Shown: piece by piece, positions 54,610-63,343 of the stretch
Layout: each line of letters starts with the position of its first letter
How positions within the stretch are numbered: the stretch's first letter is position 1
Source of the DNA: Actinomyces lilanjuaniae
GTDB taxonomy: Bacteria > Actinomycetota > Actinomycetes > Actinomycetales > Actinomycetaceae
Length of the DNA: 64,000 nt
Direction: 5' to 3'
NCBI RefSeq assembly: GCF_003606385.1
Contig: NZ_CP032514.1
Span: 1,054,001-1,118,000 of the forward strand
Translations under genes and position numbers: made by a program
Notes under the pieces: model-generated
What the model was told of the DNA's origin: nothing
The model's input: only the letters and a program-made list of their open reading frames with translations
Databases searched by the model: none

Positions 54610-55266
54610 TCACAGCCAGCCGTTGGTCTCGGCGGCGCGGGCTGCCTCGGTGCGGTTGCGGGCGTGCGTCTTGGCGATGGCGCTGGAGAGGTAGTTGCGC
54701 ACGGTGCCTTGGCCAAGGTGGAGCGCCACGGCTATCTCCCGGGCGTCGGCGCCCCTCGCGGCCAGACGCAGCACCGCCCGCTCCCTGTCAGTCAGCGGGT
54801 TGGGACCCAGCAGTACCGACTCCTGGGCCAGGGCCGGGTCAATGACCCGCAGGCCCGCGTGGACCCGGCGCACCGCCTCAGCCAGATCCCCGGGAGGAGT
54901 GTCCTTGACCAGGAAGCCGCTGGCCCCGGCCTCCAGCGCGCGGGAGAGGTAGCCCGGTCGTCCGAAGGTGGTGACGATGAGGCTGCGGCAGGCCAGTCCC
55001 GAGGCGGTCAGTGCCGCGGTGGCTGCCAGGCCGTCCATGTCCGGCATGTCGATGTCAATGAGGGCGACATTGGCACGCTGGTCCCGGACGGCACCGACGA
55101 CCTCCCTGCCCGTGCCCACCTGGGCCACCACGGCGATGTCCTTCTCCAGGCCCAGCAGTGTGGCCAGGGCGCCGCGCACCAGCGCCTGGTCGTCGGCGAC
55201 AAGAAGGCGGATGGTATGGGCGCAGGGCGGGGTGGGGGAGGGCACGGAGCCTACGACGACGCTCAT
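54610..55266 (-). CDS. LuxR-family (NarL-type) response regulator
   Basis: The receiver domain has the acidic pair in VADDQALVR, the phospho-acceptor Asp in LIDIDMPDMDG, the switch Thr in VTTFG and the Lys in FLVKD. The C-terminal HTH reads LTDRERAVLRLAARGADAREI and TVRNYLSSAIAKTHARNR in the usual NarL/DesR form. The 218-residue protein's ATG overlaps the stop of the upstream histidine kinase gene (ATGA). It is the last gene of a four-gene operon (ATPase, permease, kinase, regulator) and probably controls the operon through the palindrome upstream of the ATPase gene. The family name DesR/LiaR-like is as far as sequence goes. Confidence 0.9.
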   Translation of the reverse strand: MSVVVGSVPSPTPPCAHTIRLLVADDQALVRGALATLLGLEKDIAVVAQVGTGREVVGAVRDQRANVALIDIDMPDMDGLAATAALTASGLACRSLIVTTFGRPGYLSRALEAGASGFLVKDTPPGDLAEAVRRVHAGLRVIDPALAQESVLLGPNPLTDRERAVLRLAARGADAREIAVALHLGQGTVRNYLSSAIAKTHARNRTEAARAAETNGWL

Positions 55267-56564
55267 AGTCGCACCTCCAGGCAGGTGCCTGGGCGCCCGC
55301 CCGCGGCCACGGCTGTCCCGCGGTCCGGGGTGGCGACGCTGGCTGGGGCCGGGCTGGTCAGCACCAGACGGCCACCGGCGGCTTCGACGCGCCGGTGCAG
55401 TCCCAGCAGGCCGTTGCCCATGGGTGCCCCTCCTAGGCCCTGGCCGTCGTCGGTTACCCGGACCAGTCCTGGTGCCAGCTGGATGCTCACACGTGTTGCC
55501 CGTGCGTGGCGCAGGATGTTGGTCGTGGCCTCACGCAGGGTCCAGGCCACCAGCTCGCGCTGGGGCAGGGGCACTGACGAGGCACTGCCTGACACCGCGA
55601 CGGTAAGATCTGCCGCGGCAAAAGCGGACCGGGATGACGCCAGCTGGCTGGCTAGGTCGGGCGTGCGCAGGCGCGACACAGTCGTGCGCACGTCGGCCAG
55701 TGCCGCGCGTGAGAGCTCAATGACCTGGGCCAGCTCGCGCTCGGCCGCCTGCGGGTCGTGGGCCAGCAGGCGGTGGGCGACCTCCGCCTTGAGGGTCAGA
55801 AGGGTCAGGGAGTGGCCGAGGATGTCATGGACGTCACGACTGATCTCCTCGCGCTCCGTGGCGGCAGCCAGGTGGCGATCGGCCTGCGCCTGGCGCCTTG
55901 AGGACTCCATGGACAGGCGTGACAGGATGATGATGACTCCCCCCGCGCAGCAGCCGAGGGCCATCCAGCGGGCGTAGGGAGAGGGTGCCCAGGTCAGAAT
56001 GGCAGCGTCAAGGACACCTATGGCCACCATTACCAGACATATCCCGGGCAGCACTGGCACCAGCGGCGAGATATACAGCAGGAAGGCGCAGAAGAAGGGG
56101 AAGAGGTAGGCGGCTAGCCATCCCGTGGCCGCCGTGGTCAGGCCTGTGAACACCATCAGGAGCACCAGCCGGGACAGGGCAGGACCCCGCAGGGCCGACC
56201 AGCCGGGGCTGGCCAAGTCGGGCTGATCGGCACTTCTGGTGTCGACCATGAGGAAGGTGGCCCAGGTGTAGGTGAGGGTGAAGCCGATGATCCCGGCTGA
56301 GCCCGCCACGCGCCGCCAGGGCTCGACGTGCCCGGTGTGCAGCAGGATGAGGGGAAGGGCCAGGAAGCCGACCCAGACCACCGCCATCCAGTTGACCTTA
56401 CGGAGGCTACTGACCCATCGGTGCCGTAAGGGCTGTGGCAAGGCTGGCACGGGAGGCCGCGGCACAGGCCGTTCGGTCGCCTCTGCGGTGCTCAGCCACT
56501 CTGATGCGGTGTTGATGGCAGTGTCACGCCCCTCGTTGCCGTGACCTGTAGTGGACCCTGTCAC
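55263..56564 (-). CDS. Sensor histidine kinase (HisKA_3, DesK-like)
   Basis: After a disordered, Thr/Pro-rich N-terminus come 5-6 TM segments (for example VNWMAVVWVGFLALPLILL and ILSRL region) with no large external sensor domain, a feature of DesK-type intramembrane kinases. The dimerisation/phosphotransfer box is REEISRDVHDILGHSLTLLT with the phospho-His, followed by an HATPase domain (REATTNILRHARATRVSI, DDGQGLGG, GNGLLGLHRRV). The GTG start at 56564 overlaps the permease stop (GTGA). An ATG at 56624 inside the permease gene is the alternative. The signal may be membrane state or the exporter's own cargo. Confidence 0.9.
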   Translation of the reverse strand: MTGSTTGHGNEGRDTAINTASEWLSTAEATERPVPRPPVPALPQPLRHRWVSSLRKVNWMAVVWVGFLALPLILLHTGHVEPWRRVAGSAGIIGFTLTYTWATFLMVDTRSADQPDLASPGWSALRGPALSRLVLLMVFTGLTTAATGWLAAYLFPFFCAFLLYISPLVPVLPGICLVMVAIGVLDAAILTWAPSPYARWMALGCCAGGVIIILSRLSMESSRRQAQADRHLAAATEREEISRDVHDILGHSLTLLTLKAEVAHRLLAHDPQAAERELAQVIELSRAALADVRTTVSRLRTPDLASQLASSRSAFAAADLTVAVSGSASSVPLPQRELVAWTLREATTNILRHARATRVSIQLAPGLVRVTDDGQGLGGAPMGNGLLGLHRRVEAAGGRLVLTSPAPASVATPDRGTAVAAGGRPGTCLEVRL

Positions 56565-57430
56565 CGGCGCACCGTCATCCGGTGCCGGGCCAGGGCCACC
56601 AGCGCGGCGAAGATCAGTGTCCACCCCACCAGGTTAACGACCGGGATCCACAGGGGGTCCTGGAAGGACGGGGCGTCGGTGGCATAGACCCACCCGTGGG
56701 TCAGGGGCCAGCGGGCAAGTGCCGTGGGTCCGTACATCGGGGTGAGGCGCCCGATGCTCAGCAGCGTCTCACTGAGCGGCATGAACGTGTTGCCGAGAAA
56801 GCCGAAGAGGCTGACCAACGAGGTGGCGATCCCCACTGAGGCCTGGGGCGGCAGCCAGAGCCCGACGGCCAGGCCCCACAGGACGAAGGGGAGCGCACTG
56901 ACCAGGCACAGGAGCGGCCCCAGCACCCAGACCCGGGCCGGCGCCTGCGCGGTGGTCAGGGCACCGGCTGCCACCACCACTCCCACCGGGACGGCTGCCG
57001 ATGCCGCCGTCGCGAGAACCTTGACCTGGGCGTAGCCCACTAGGCCTCGGGGGGTGAGAGCCATCTGCCGTCCCCAGCCCTCGTTGAGCTCGACGGCGGC
57101 CGCGGAGGCGGTGCTGGCGGCGCTCAGACAGGAGCTGAAGCCCGCCATGGCCAGCATGATCGTGGCTGAGATGTAGTCCCCGTCCGCGCCGCTGGTGGCC
57201 TGGCCGGACACGATACCGCTGAAGACAAGGAACATGACCAGGGGAAAGGCGATGACGAAGAACAGGTTGGCCGGGTGGCGCAGGGTACGCAGTGTCTCCA
57301 GCAGTATGTAGGTGAGCAGGGGACGTACCCTGCCTATCCGGGGGGCGGCCGTGCCTGCCCCAGCGGGAGCGGTCCGCGCAGTGGTGTTGGAGGTAGTGCT
57401 GGAGGTGGTGCTGGAGGTGGGGGAGGGCAT
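56561..57430 (-). CDS. ABC-2 type transporter permease
   Basis: The 289-residue permease has a Thr/Ser-rich cytoplasmic N-terminus followed by six TM helices. The first TM pair is FFVIAFPLVMFLVFSGIVSG, and the late TM contains LFGFLGNTFMPLSETLL, a motif common in ABC2 drug/lantibiotic exporters. Its ATG shares one base with the stop of the ATPase gene. With the following kinase and regulator it forms a self-regulated exporter unit of the kind used for antimicrobial-peptide or drug resistance. Confidence 0.88.
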   Translation of the reverse strand: MPSPTSSTTSSTTSNTTARTAPAGAGTAAPRIGRVRPLLTYILLETLRTLRHPANLFFVIAFPLVMFLVFSGIVSGQATSGADGDYISATIMLAMAGFSSCLSAASTASAAAVELNEGWGRQMALTPRGLVGYAQVKVLATAASAAVPVGVVVAAGALTTAQAPARVWVLGPLLCLVSALPFVLWGLAVGLWLPPQASVGIATSLVSLFGFLGNTFMPLSETLLSIGRLTPMYGPTALARWPLTHGWVYATDAPSFQDPLWIPVVNLVGWTLIFAALVALARHRMTVRR

Positions 57431-58422
57431 CAGCTGTCCTTTGCTGCTGAGGGCGCCGGGCTTGTGCCTGAGGAAGTCAGTGAGGTGAAGACCTCGTCGA
57501 GGCTGGTGGCGGTGACGCCCAGGTTCCGGGCCGGAGTGTCCGTCAGGAGCCAGCGGGCGAGGCCGTCGGGGTCAGTGGTGCGGATCTCCACGTGCGTACC
57601 GCGTACCACGGTGCGCAGAACCGTGGAGGACACGGGGCACCAGGCCAGGGCGGTGCTCAGGACGTGCTCGCTGGCGCCGGGCCAGGAGGCGGTGACGGTG
57701 GCCCCTGTGCCCAAGCCACGTACGTCGTCGACGCTTCCGTCGGCCACCACCCTGCCCTGGGCGATGATGACCACGCGGTCGGCGAAGGAGGAGGCCTCCT
57801 CCAGGTAGTGAGTGGCAAAGAGGACGGTGCGCCCCCGCCTGGTCTGGGAGCGCATGGTCTCCCAGAAGGTGATACGTGCCGCGACGTCCATCCCGGCCGT
57901 CGGCTCGTCCATGACGAGCACCTCCGGGTCGGGCATGAGGGCCAGGGCCAGGCGCAGCCGCTGACGCTCGCCGCCCGAGCAGCGGCTGACCCGCCTGCGC
58001 AGCACCTCAGACAACCCGGTGAGGGCCGCAAGGTCGTCCAGGTCCACCCGCCCGCTGCCCATGGAGGCCACCGCCCGCAGGGTCTCGGCCACGGTGAGGT
58101 CGCCGAGAAGACCCCCGTCCTGGAGGACGGCCCCGACGGCGCCGTCACGCACCGCCGCAGCCGGTGACCTGCCCAGGACGCGAGCCCTCCCCTCGTCGGG
58201 ACTCGACAGCCCCAGGATCATGTCCAAGGTGGTGGACTTTCCTGCCCCGTTGGGTCCCAGGAAGGCAACGACCTCACCGGGGGTGACCGTGAGGTCCAGG
58301 CCGCTGACGGCGGTCAGTCGCCCAAAGCTCTTGCGCAGGCCCGTGGCCTCGACGGCAGGGGTCCGGGCAGGTCGCGGGACGGTCGGGGCCGGGCTGTGCG
58401 TGCCAGGCTGCGAGATGCTCAT
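57430..58422 (-). CDS. ABC transporter ATP-binding protein
   Basis: The 330-residue DrrA-like ATPase has Walker [10 protein letters not shown], the Q-loop [15 protein letters not shown], signature [12 protein letters not shown], Walker [13 protein letters not shown] and the H-loop FATHYLEEA. The [18 protein letters not shown] stretch is typical of multidrug/antibiotic exporter ATPases. A ~110-residue C-terminal domain follows. It is the first gene of the exporter/two-component operon. A clear palindromic operator lies about 56-75 bp upstream of its ATG. Confidence 0.9.
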   Translation of the reverse strand: MSISQPGTHSPAPTVPRPARTPAVEATGLRKSFGRLTAVSGLDLTVTPGEVVAFLGPNGAGKSTTLDMILGLSSPDEGRARVLGRSPAAAVRDGAVGAVLQDGGLLGDLTVAETLRAVASMGSGRVDLDDLAALTGLSEVLRRRVSRCSGGERQRLRLALALMPDPEVLVMDEPTAGMDVAARITFWETMRSQTRRGRTVLFATHYLEEASSFADRVVIIAQGRVVADGSVDDVRGLGTGATVTASWPGASEHVLSTALAWCPVSSTVLRTVVRGTHVEIRTTDPDGLARWLLTDTPARNLGVTATSLDEVFTSLTSSGTSPAPSAAKDS

Positions 58423-58477
58423 GGTGCCAGCATGTGCTCGTGGCCGACCTGCCGGTGCTGAGCCCTGTCACCGCCTG

Positions 58478-58497
58478 GGCATGACAGGTGTCATGCC
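58478..58497. promoter_or_regulatory. Response-regulator operator upstream of the exporter operon
   Basis: On the minus strand GGCATGACACCTGTCATGCC (20 bp) is a perfect inverted repeat: GGCATGAC/GTCATGCC with a 4-nt centre. The core ATGACAnnTGTCAT matches the form of sites bound by NarL/DesR/LiaR-type regulators, and a regulator of that class is encoded at the end of the same operon. It lies 56 bp before the ATPase start codon, in the promoter region. Confidence 0.6.
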
Positions 58498-58502
58498 TGC
58501 CG

Positions 58503-58539
58503 TGCGGCACGCGTGGCACCACGACGGTGTCGTGCCGCA
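58503..58539. repeat. Nested inverted repeats upstream of rpsP
   Basis: TGCGGCAC (58503-58510) pairs with GTGCCGCA (58532-58539), and within this span CACGAC-GGT-GTCGTG (58520-58534) is a second perfect inverted repeat that would compete with the first. It is in the 337-nt gap between the divergent exporter and rpsP, and may be a second operator or a leader structure. Apart from this and the operator at 58478, I see nothing else notable in the gap. Confidence 0.35.
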
Positions 58540-58759
58540 GCCACGAGTGTGTGGGCGATCTCGCACGAGGAGAGAGTGGCTCGTGGTCCCGCACGGTGGC
58601 GTCTGTCGGCGCCGCTCTGGCAGAATTTCCGGCTGTACTCGGCTTCAGGTCGGCCCTCTCCCGCCTCCAGCCGCGTCATCGGCCCGTACCGGAGCCTGTT
58701 GCCAGCCCCCACCGGGAGCCGGCACGGACCACCTCATCCAGGACCAGGAGTTCAACCAA

Positions 58760-59218
58760 GTGGCAGTCAAGATTCGCCTCAAGCGCATGGGCAAGAAGTT
58801 CGCTCCCTTCTACCGGGTCGTCGTCCTCGACGCCCGCAAGAAGCGCGACGGCCGCGTCATTGAGGAGGTCGGTCTCTACGACCCGACGCAGGAGCCCTCG
58901 CTGATTCGTATCGACTCCGAGCGTGTGCAGTACTGGCTCGGCGTGGGCGCCCAGCCGACAGACGCTGTCTTCAAGCTGCTCAAGATCACCGGTGACTACC
59001 AGAAGTTCAAGGGTCTGCCCGGGGCGGAGGGCCGTCTCAAGGTCAAGGACGCTGACGCTGCCGCCACAGCCAGGGCTGCCGCCGTCAAGGCCGCGGCTGA
59101 CGACGCGGAGAAGCGCAAGGCTGACGCGGCTCAGGCCAAGGCGCAGCAGGAGGTGGCCGGGGACGACTCGGCGGCCGACCAGCCTGCCGAGGGCGCAGCA
59201 CCTGCTGAGGAGTCCTGA
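58760..59218 (+). CDS. rpsP: Ribosomal protein bS16
   Basis: The 152-residue protein is a 30S assembly protein. [20 protein letters not shown] and [19 protein letters not shown] are the hallmark N-terminus. The Ala/Lys/Asp-rich tail (residues 95-152) is an actinobacterial-type extension not part of the bS16 fold. The GTG start at 58760 is preceded by AGGAG with 9-nt spacing; the long upstream open frame is not coding. It opens the rpsP-khpA-rimM-trmD cluster. Confidence 0.95.
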   Translation: MAVKIRLKRMGKKFAPFYRVVVLDARKKRDGRVIEEVGLYDPTQEPSLIRIDSERVQYWLGVGAQPTDAVFKLLKITGDYQKFKGLPGAEGRLKVKDADAAATARAAAVKAAADDAEKRKADAAQAKAQQEVAGDDSAADQPAEGAAPAEES

Positions 59219-59219
59219 G

Positions 59220-59456
59220 ATGCTAGCCGAGGCGCTTGAGCACCTCGTGCGCGGCATCGTCGACAACCCTGACGACGTGACCGTCACCTCCAGGTCCCTG
59301 CGCCGCGGGGACCTGCTGGAGGTGCGGGTCAACCCTGAGGACCTCGGCCGGGTCATCGGCCGTTCCGGCCGTACTGCCCGGGCGCTACGCACGGTCGTGG
59401 GAGCGCTGGCCGATGCCCCGGTACGCGTTGACGTGGTCGACACCGATCGGCGCTGA
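59220..59456 (+). CDS. khpA: KH-domain RNA-binding protein KhpA
   Basis: This 78-residue single-KH protein starts MLAEALEHLVRGIVDNPDDV and has the GxxG loop VIGRSGRTARALRTVV. KhpA (YlqC) acts with KhpB in RNA-related control of cell elongation/division in Gram-positives. It begins one base after the rpsP stop codon, a conserved spot in actinobacteria. The 148-nt gap to rimM contains GGTGCCCGGCCCC-type GC-rich hairpin sequence (59512-59540, TGGTGCCCGGC/GCCGGGCACCA). Confidence 0.92.
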   Translation: MLAEALEHLVRGIVDNPDDVTVTSRSLRRGDLLEVRVNPEDLGRVIGRSGRTARALRTVVGALADAPVRVDVVDTDRR

Positions 59457-59604
59457 GCAGACCTGTGCGACGCGGCGCACGAGGCGCCTCCTCGTTCCAC
59501 CGTTGTTACTGTGGTGCCCGGCCCCACCAGGGCCGGGCACCACTGCGTCCGTAGACCACGGTAGGTTTAGCACCGACCGTTACCACGACCAGGCAGGAGA
59601 CCAG

Positions 59605-60153
59605 GTGCTGCTTACCGTCGCCGTCATCGGGGCCGCTCACGCCCTCAGGGGCGAGGTCCGCCTTGACATCCGCACTGACGACCCCCAGGGGCGCCTGGCC
59701 CCGGGGACTGTGCTGCCCACGGATCCCGTGCGGGTGGGGCCGCTGACGGTCACCCGGCTGCGCCGTGACGGCAGGAGGTGGCTGGCGGCCTTCGAGCAGG
59801 CCCCCGACCGCACGTCGGCACAGGCGCTGCGCGGCGTCCGCCTGCTGGTGGACACCGATCAGGAGCCGGACCGCGGGCAGGGTGGTTCCGGGCACAGCGA
59901 GGAGGGCTGGTACCGTCACCAGCTGGTAGGGCTGAGGGCGCGCCGTGTCGACGGGACCCACCTTGGCGAGGTTGTCGACCTGGAGCGCGGTGTCGCCCAG
60001 GACCGCCTGGTGGTGCGCACCCCGGAGGGCTCCCAGGTCTCCGTTCCGTTCGTCGAGGCTCTTGTCCCGGTGGTGGATACCGCCTCCGCCGTGGTCGTCC
60101 TGGACCCGCCAGGAGGTCTGTTCCCCGAGGAGGGCGGGACGGAGGCGCAGTGA
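59605..60153 (+). CDS. rimM: Ribosome maturation factor RimM
   Basis: RimM binds uS19 during 30S maturation. The 182-residue protein has the N-terminal barrel (VAVIGAAHALRGEVRLDIRTDD) and the PRC-barrel (YRHQLVGLRARRVDG, LGEVVDLERG, VPFVEALVPVVD). The GTG start follows AGGCAGGAG at good spacing; the earlier frame from 59413 is not family sequence. An insert rich in Asp, Gln and Gly separates the two barrels. Its stop shares a base with the trmD ATG. Confidence 0.93.
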   Translation: MLLTVAVIGAAHALRGEVRLDIRTDDPQGRLAPGTVLPTDPVRVGPLTVTRLRRDGRRWLAAFEQAPDRTSAQALRGVRLLVDTDQEPDRGQGGSGHSEEGWYRHQLVGLRARRVDGTHLGEVVDLERGVAQDRLVVRTPEGSQVSVPFVEALVPVVDTASAVVVLDPPGGLFPEEGGTEAQ

Positions 60154-61622
60154 TGAGGTTCGACGTGGTGACAATATTTCCCGACTACCTGCGGGCGCTG
60201 GACCTCTCGCTGGTCGGCAGGGCCGTCGCCACAGGCACCCTGGAGGTGCACGTGCACGACCTGCGCCGCTGGGCCCACGACCGGCACCGCACGGTGGACG
60301 GTACCCCGGCTGGTGGCGGAGCGGGTATGGTCATGCGCCCTGACGTCTGGGGCAAGGCGCTCGACGAGGTCATGGGCCTGGACGGTACGGGCTCGTCCAC
60401 GGACGGTGCCGACCCGGCCCCGGGACGTCGGGTGCTGGTGGTCCCCACCCCGTCGGGGGAGCTCTTCACCCAGCGCACCGCCGAGGACCTGGCCTCGGCG
60501 GCCACCATCACCTTCGCCTGCGGGCGCTACGAGGGCATTGACGCCCGGGTGGCGCAGCACTACCGGGCGCGTGGCGTCGAGGTCCGTGAGCTGAGCATCG
60601 GGGACTACGTCCTGAGCGGCGGAGAGGTTGCGGCACTGGTGGTTATCGAGGCTGTGGCCCGGCTCGTTCCCGGTGTCCTGGGCAACCCGGACTCGGTGGT
60701 GGAGGAGTCCCACGGGGCTGACGGGCTCCTGGAGCACCCCGCCTACACCCGTCCCCTCTCCTGGCGGGGCCTGGAGGTTGACCCGGTACTCGTCTCGGGG
60801 GACCACGCCCGTGTGCGTCGTCTCCGCAGGGACCAGTCGATTGCCCGCACGGCGCAGCGGCGCCCGGACCTGGTCGCGGTGCTAGGGGCCTCCGCCCTCG
60901 ACGGCGCCGACCGTGCGGCCCTGGCCGCCCACGGGTGGGTGGTGCCGCAGGGGGCTGACCACCCGGTGCGGGCGCGGGTACGGCACGTCTGCCACGAGGA
61001 CGTCGGGGCCGTGGCTGACCTGGCGGCACGGACCTTCCCGGACGCCTGCCCTCGGGAGATCACCTCGGACCAGGTTGCGGAGCATATCGCCACGAATCTG
61101 ACACGCAGCCACTTTGCCTCCTGGGTGGAGGACCCCCGTGCCGAGCTGGTCCTGGCCGAGCTGGAGGACCAGCCGCAGGAGTGCCACCGTGTCGTCGGCT
61201 ACGCCCTGCTCGTCGAGGAGCAGGCTGACCGGGACGGGAACGTGCCCGCAGGGCTGGATCCCCGGCCGGAGTGCGTCACGGCAGGTGAGGGCCGCAGGGT
61301 GGCCGAGCTGTCCAAGATCTATGTCGACTCCTCCATGCGGGGGTCTGGCCTGGCCCGGGCGCTGCTGGACCAGGTGCTGCACTGTGCCACCCAGCGGGGC
61401 GTGGACCTGGTGTGGCTGGGGACCAGCACCTCCAACAGACGGGCGCAGAGGGCCTACAGGCATGTCGGTTTCGCCCGGGTCGGCACCCGGACCTACGACG
61501 TCGGGGGACGCCTGTGCCGCGACGTCGTCATGGTCCGTGAGGCACGAGCCAGGACGGGCTCGGGGCCTCAGCCCGGGACAGGGCCGGGCGTGACGTCGGC
61601 AGGGACGGGAGCACGGTCATGA
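60153..61622 (+). CDS. trmD: tRNA (guanine-N1)-methyltransferase TrmD fused to a GNAT acetyltransferase domain
   Basis: Residues 1 to about 265 are TrmD, the SAM-dependent enzyme that makes m1G37 in tRNA. They start MRFDVVTIFPDYL and show the trefoil-knot motifs DGTPAGGGAGMVM, FACGRYEGID, ELSIGDYVLSGGE, and EESHGADGLLEHPAYTRP. The remaining ~225 residues are a GNAT domain: RARVRHVCHEDVGAVADLAA, motif A ELSKIYVDSSMRGSGLARALL (acetyl-CoA loop RGSGLA), and LGTSTSNRRAQRAYRHVGFARVG. Ordinary TrmD is about 240-270 residues, so this 489-residue fusion is unusual. The acetylation target is unknown; ribosomal or tRNA-related substrates are speculation. The gene overlaps rimM (TGATG) and lepB (ATGA). 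Confidence 0.9.
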   Translation: MRFDVVTIFPDYLRALDLSLVGRAVATGTLEVHVHDLRRWAHDRHRTVDGTPAGGGAGMVMRPDVWGKALDEVMGLDGTGSSTDGADPAPGRRVLVVPTPSGELFTQRTAEDLASAATITFACGRYEGIDARVAQHYRARGVEVRELSIGDYVLSGGEVAALVVIEAVARLVPGVLGNPDSVVEESHGADGLLEHPAYTRPLSWRGLEVDPVLVSGDHARVRRLRRDQSIARTAQRRPDLVAVLGASALDGADRAALAAHGWVVPQGADHPVRARVRHVCHEDVGAVADLAARTFPDACPREITSDQVAEHIATNLTRSHFASWVEDPRAELVLAELEDQPQECHRVVGYALLVEEQADRDGNVPAGLDPRPECVTAGEGRRVAELSKIYVDSSMRGSGLARALLDQVLHCATQRGVDLVWLGTSTSNRRAQRAYRHVGFARVGTRTYDVGGRLCRDVVMVREARARTGSGPQPGTGPGVTSAGTGARS

Positions 61623-62767
61623 GCGAGGCCATGTCGGCCAGTCGCGGCCGAGAGTACCCCAGCATCTCCGGGGGCAGGCAGGAGCAGGATGCGGGCACGA
61701 CGCCGGGCGCTGTAGCGCAGGCGACGAGGGACACGATGAAGAACGTCACTGAGACCACGGAGGAGATAGGAGAAGACGCGGTGGAGGACGGCGTGGATGA
61801 TGACGTGGACGGTAGCGTGGACGGTGCCGTGACGGACGCTGTGAGGCGCGTGGAGGCCACCAGCCGACGCCGCGACGGTGTGTCAGGTGCTCGCAGAGGG
61901 CGTGCAGGCGCAGGCGCCGACGAACCCACGCGTTCCGTCAGCGGCCTCGCCCTGGCGCTGCGGTGGGGCTCGACGCTGCTCTATGTCGGTGTCGCGGTGC
62001 TTCTGGTGGCGCTGTTCCGGACCTTCGTGCTCCAGTCCTTCATCATCCCCTCCGGCTCTATGGAGAACACCCTCTCCGAGGGGGACCGGGTGGTTGTCAC
62101 CATGTATGACTCCCAGGACATTGAGCGCGGTGACATCGTGGTCTTCACCGACCCCGACGGCTGGCTGGAGGTCACCGAGCCCTCTGGGCTGCAGGGCGTC
62201 GTCCAGGACGTGCTGGTGGCGATCCGTATCCTTCCCCAGGACGCGGGGCACCACCTCATCAAGCGGGTGATCGGCATGCCTGGGGACCGGGTCGTCGCGG
62301 ACGGTCAGGGGAGCCTGAGCGTCAACGGCGTCGAGGTCGACGAGCCCTACATCAAGCCCGGGCGCTCCGCCTCAGAGATCGCTTTCGACGTGACCGTGCC
62401 GCAGGGGTACGTCTGGGTCATGGGGGACAACCGCTCCAACTCGGCTGACTCCCGCCTCCACCGTGATGACACCCATGGGGGATTCGTCCCCCTGAGCAAC
62501 GTCGTGGGTGTCGCCAAGGCGGTGGAGTGGCCGGTCACTCACTGGACAGGCCTGGGTGGGGGCAGGGAGGTGTTCCGCTCCGTCCCGGCTCCCCAGGCCT
62601 CGCCCCTGCCCGGGGGCCAGGCGCAGGGCCACCCTGTGCTGGCCGGGCCTGGGGCGGCGGTCGCAAGGAACGGCCTGTGGTACGACGAGCTGTGCTACTC
62701 GGGCGTGAACTCTGGCACGTCCCTACGGTCTTCCCGCCTGGCGGTCTCTAGCGTGTGGCACACTTAG
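61619..62767 (+). CDS. lepB: Signal peptidase I (first copy)
   Basis: This membrane serine protease removes Sec/Tat signal peptides. The 382-residue product has a long disordered acidic N-terminus (about 110 residues), one TM (STLLYVGVAVLLVALFRTFV), the catalytic Ser in IPSGSMENT, the general-base Lys in HHLIKRVIGMPGD, and GDNRSNSADSR. A Gly/Pro/Ala-rich C-terminal tail of ~110 residues follows. The start overlaps the trmD stop (ATGA). A second signal peptidase gene follows rplS. Confidence 0.93.
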   Translation: MSEAMSASRGREYPSISGGRQEQDAGTTPGAVAQATRDTMKNVTETTEEIGEDAVEDGVDDDVDGSVDGAVTDAVRRVEATSRRRDGVSGARRGRAGAGADEPTRSVSGLALALRWGSTLLYVGVAVLLVALFRTFVLQSFIIPSGSMENTLSEGDRVVVTMYDSQDIERGDIVVFTDPDGWLEVTEPSGLQGVVQDVLVAIRILPQDAGHHLIKRVIGMPGDRVVADGQGSLSVNGVEVDEPYIKPGRSASEIAFDVTVPQGYVWVMGDNRSNSADSRLHRDDTHGGFVPLSNVVGVAKAVEWPVTHWTGLGGGREVFRSVPAPQASPLPGGQAQGHPVLAGPGAAVARNGLWYDELCYSGVNSGTSLRSSRLAVSSVWHT

Positions 62768-62912
62768 GCACGCTCTCGTGCGCCGTAGCGCCTCTGCCGC
62801 TGGGGAGGCCTGCGCTCAGGCGGCTCGGGGCGTCGCAGACCGGTCGGCCTCGTGGGGGGTCGCACCGCTGAGGTAATCACTCGTGACCAGCGGCATGGGT
62901 GTGGAGGAAGCA

Positions 62913-63260
62913 ATGAACCTGATCGACGAGATCGACGCCGCGTCCCTGCGCCGGGACATTCCCGACTTCCGTCCGGGTGACACCCTGAAGGTGCACGTCA
63001 AGGTGGTTGAGGGCACGCGGACACGTGTCCAGGTCTTCCAGGGCGTCGTCATCGCCCGGCAGGGAGGGGGAGTCTCCGAGACTTTCACCATCCGCAAGAT
63101 CTCCTTCGGTGTGGGGGTGGAGCGCACCTTCCCCCTCCACACTCCCTCGATCGACAAGATCGAGGTCGTCACCCGTGGTCGCGTCCGTCGTGCCAAGCTC
63201 TACTACCTGCGCAACCTGCGCGGCAAGGCGGCCAAGATCAAGGAGCGTCGCGAGTCGTGA
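62913..63260 (+). CDS. rplS: Ribosomal protein bL19
   Basis: bL19 (115 residues) sits at the 30S-50S interface. It begins [19 protein letters not shown] and contains [51 protein letters not shown] and the basic tail [20 protein letters not shown] shortened from 23 residues. The start is set by GGAGG five nucleotides before the ATG at 62913; earlier GTG/ATG codons (62883, 62895) lack a Shine-Dalgarno and give a non-family N-terminus. It lies between two lepB genes. Confidence 0.95.
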   Translation: MNLIDEIDAASLRRDIPDFRPGDTLKVHVKVVEGTRTRVQVFQGVVIARQGGGVSETFTIRKISFGVGVERTFPLHTPSIDKIEVVTRGRVRRAKLYYLRNLRGKAAKIKERRES

Positions 63261-63343
63261 CCTTCCTGGTGCCTTGGTAGGTGCCCCGGGACGTCTCCTG
63301 GGGCACCCACCACCAGGACCATGAGGTCAGCGGGGAGGGAGAC

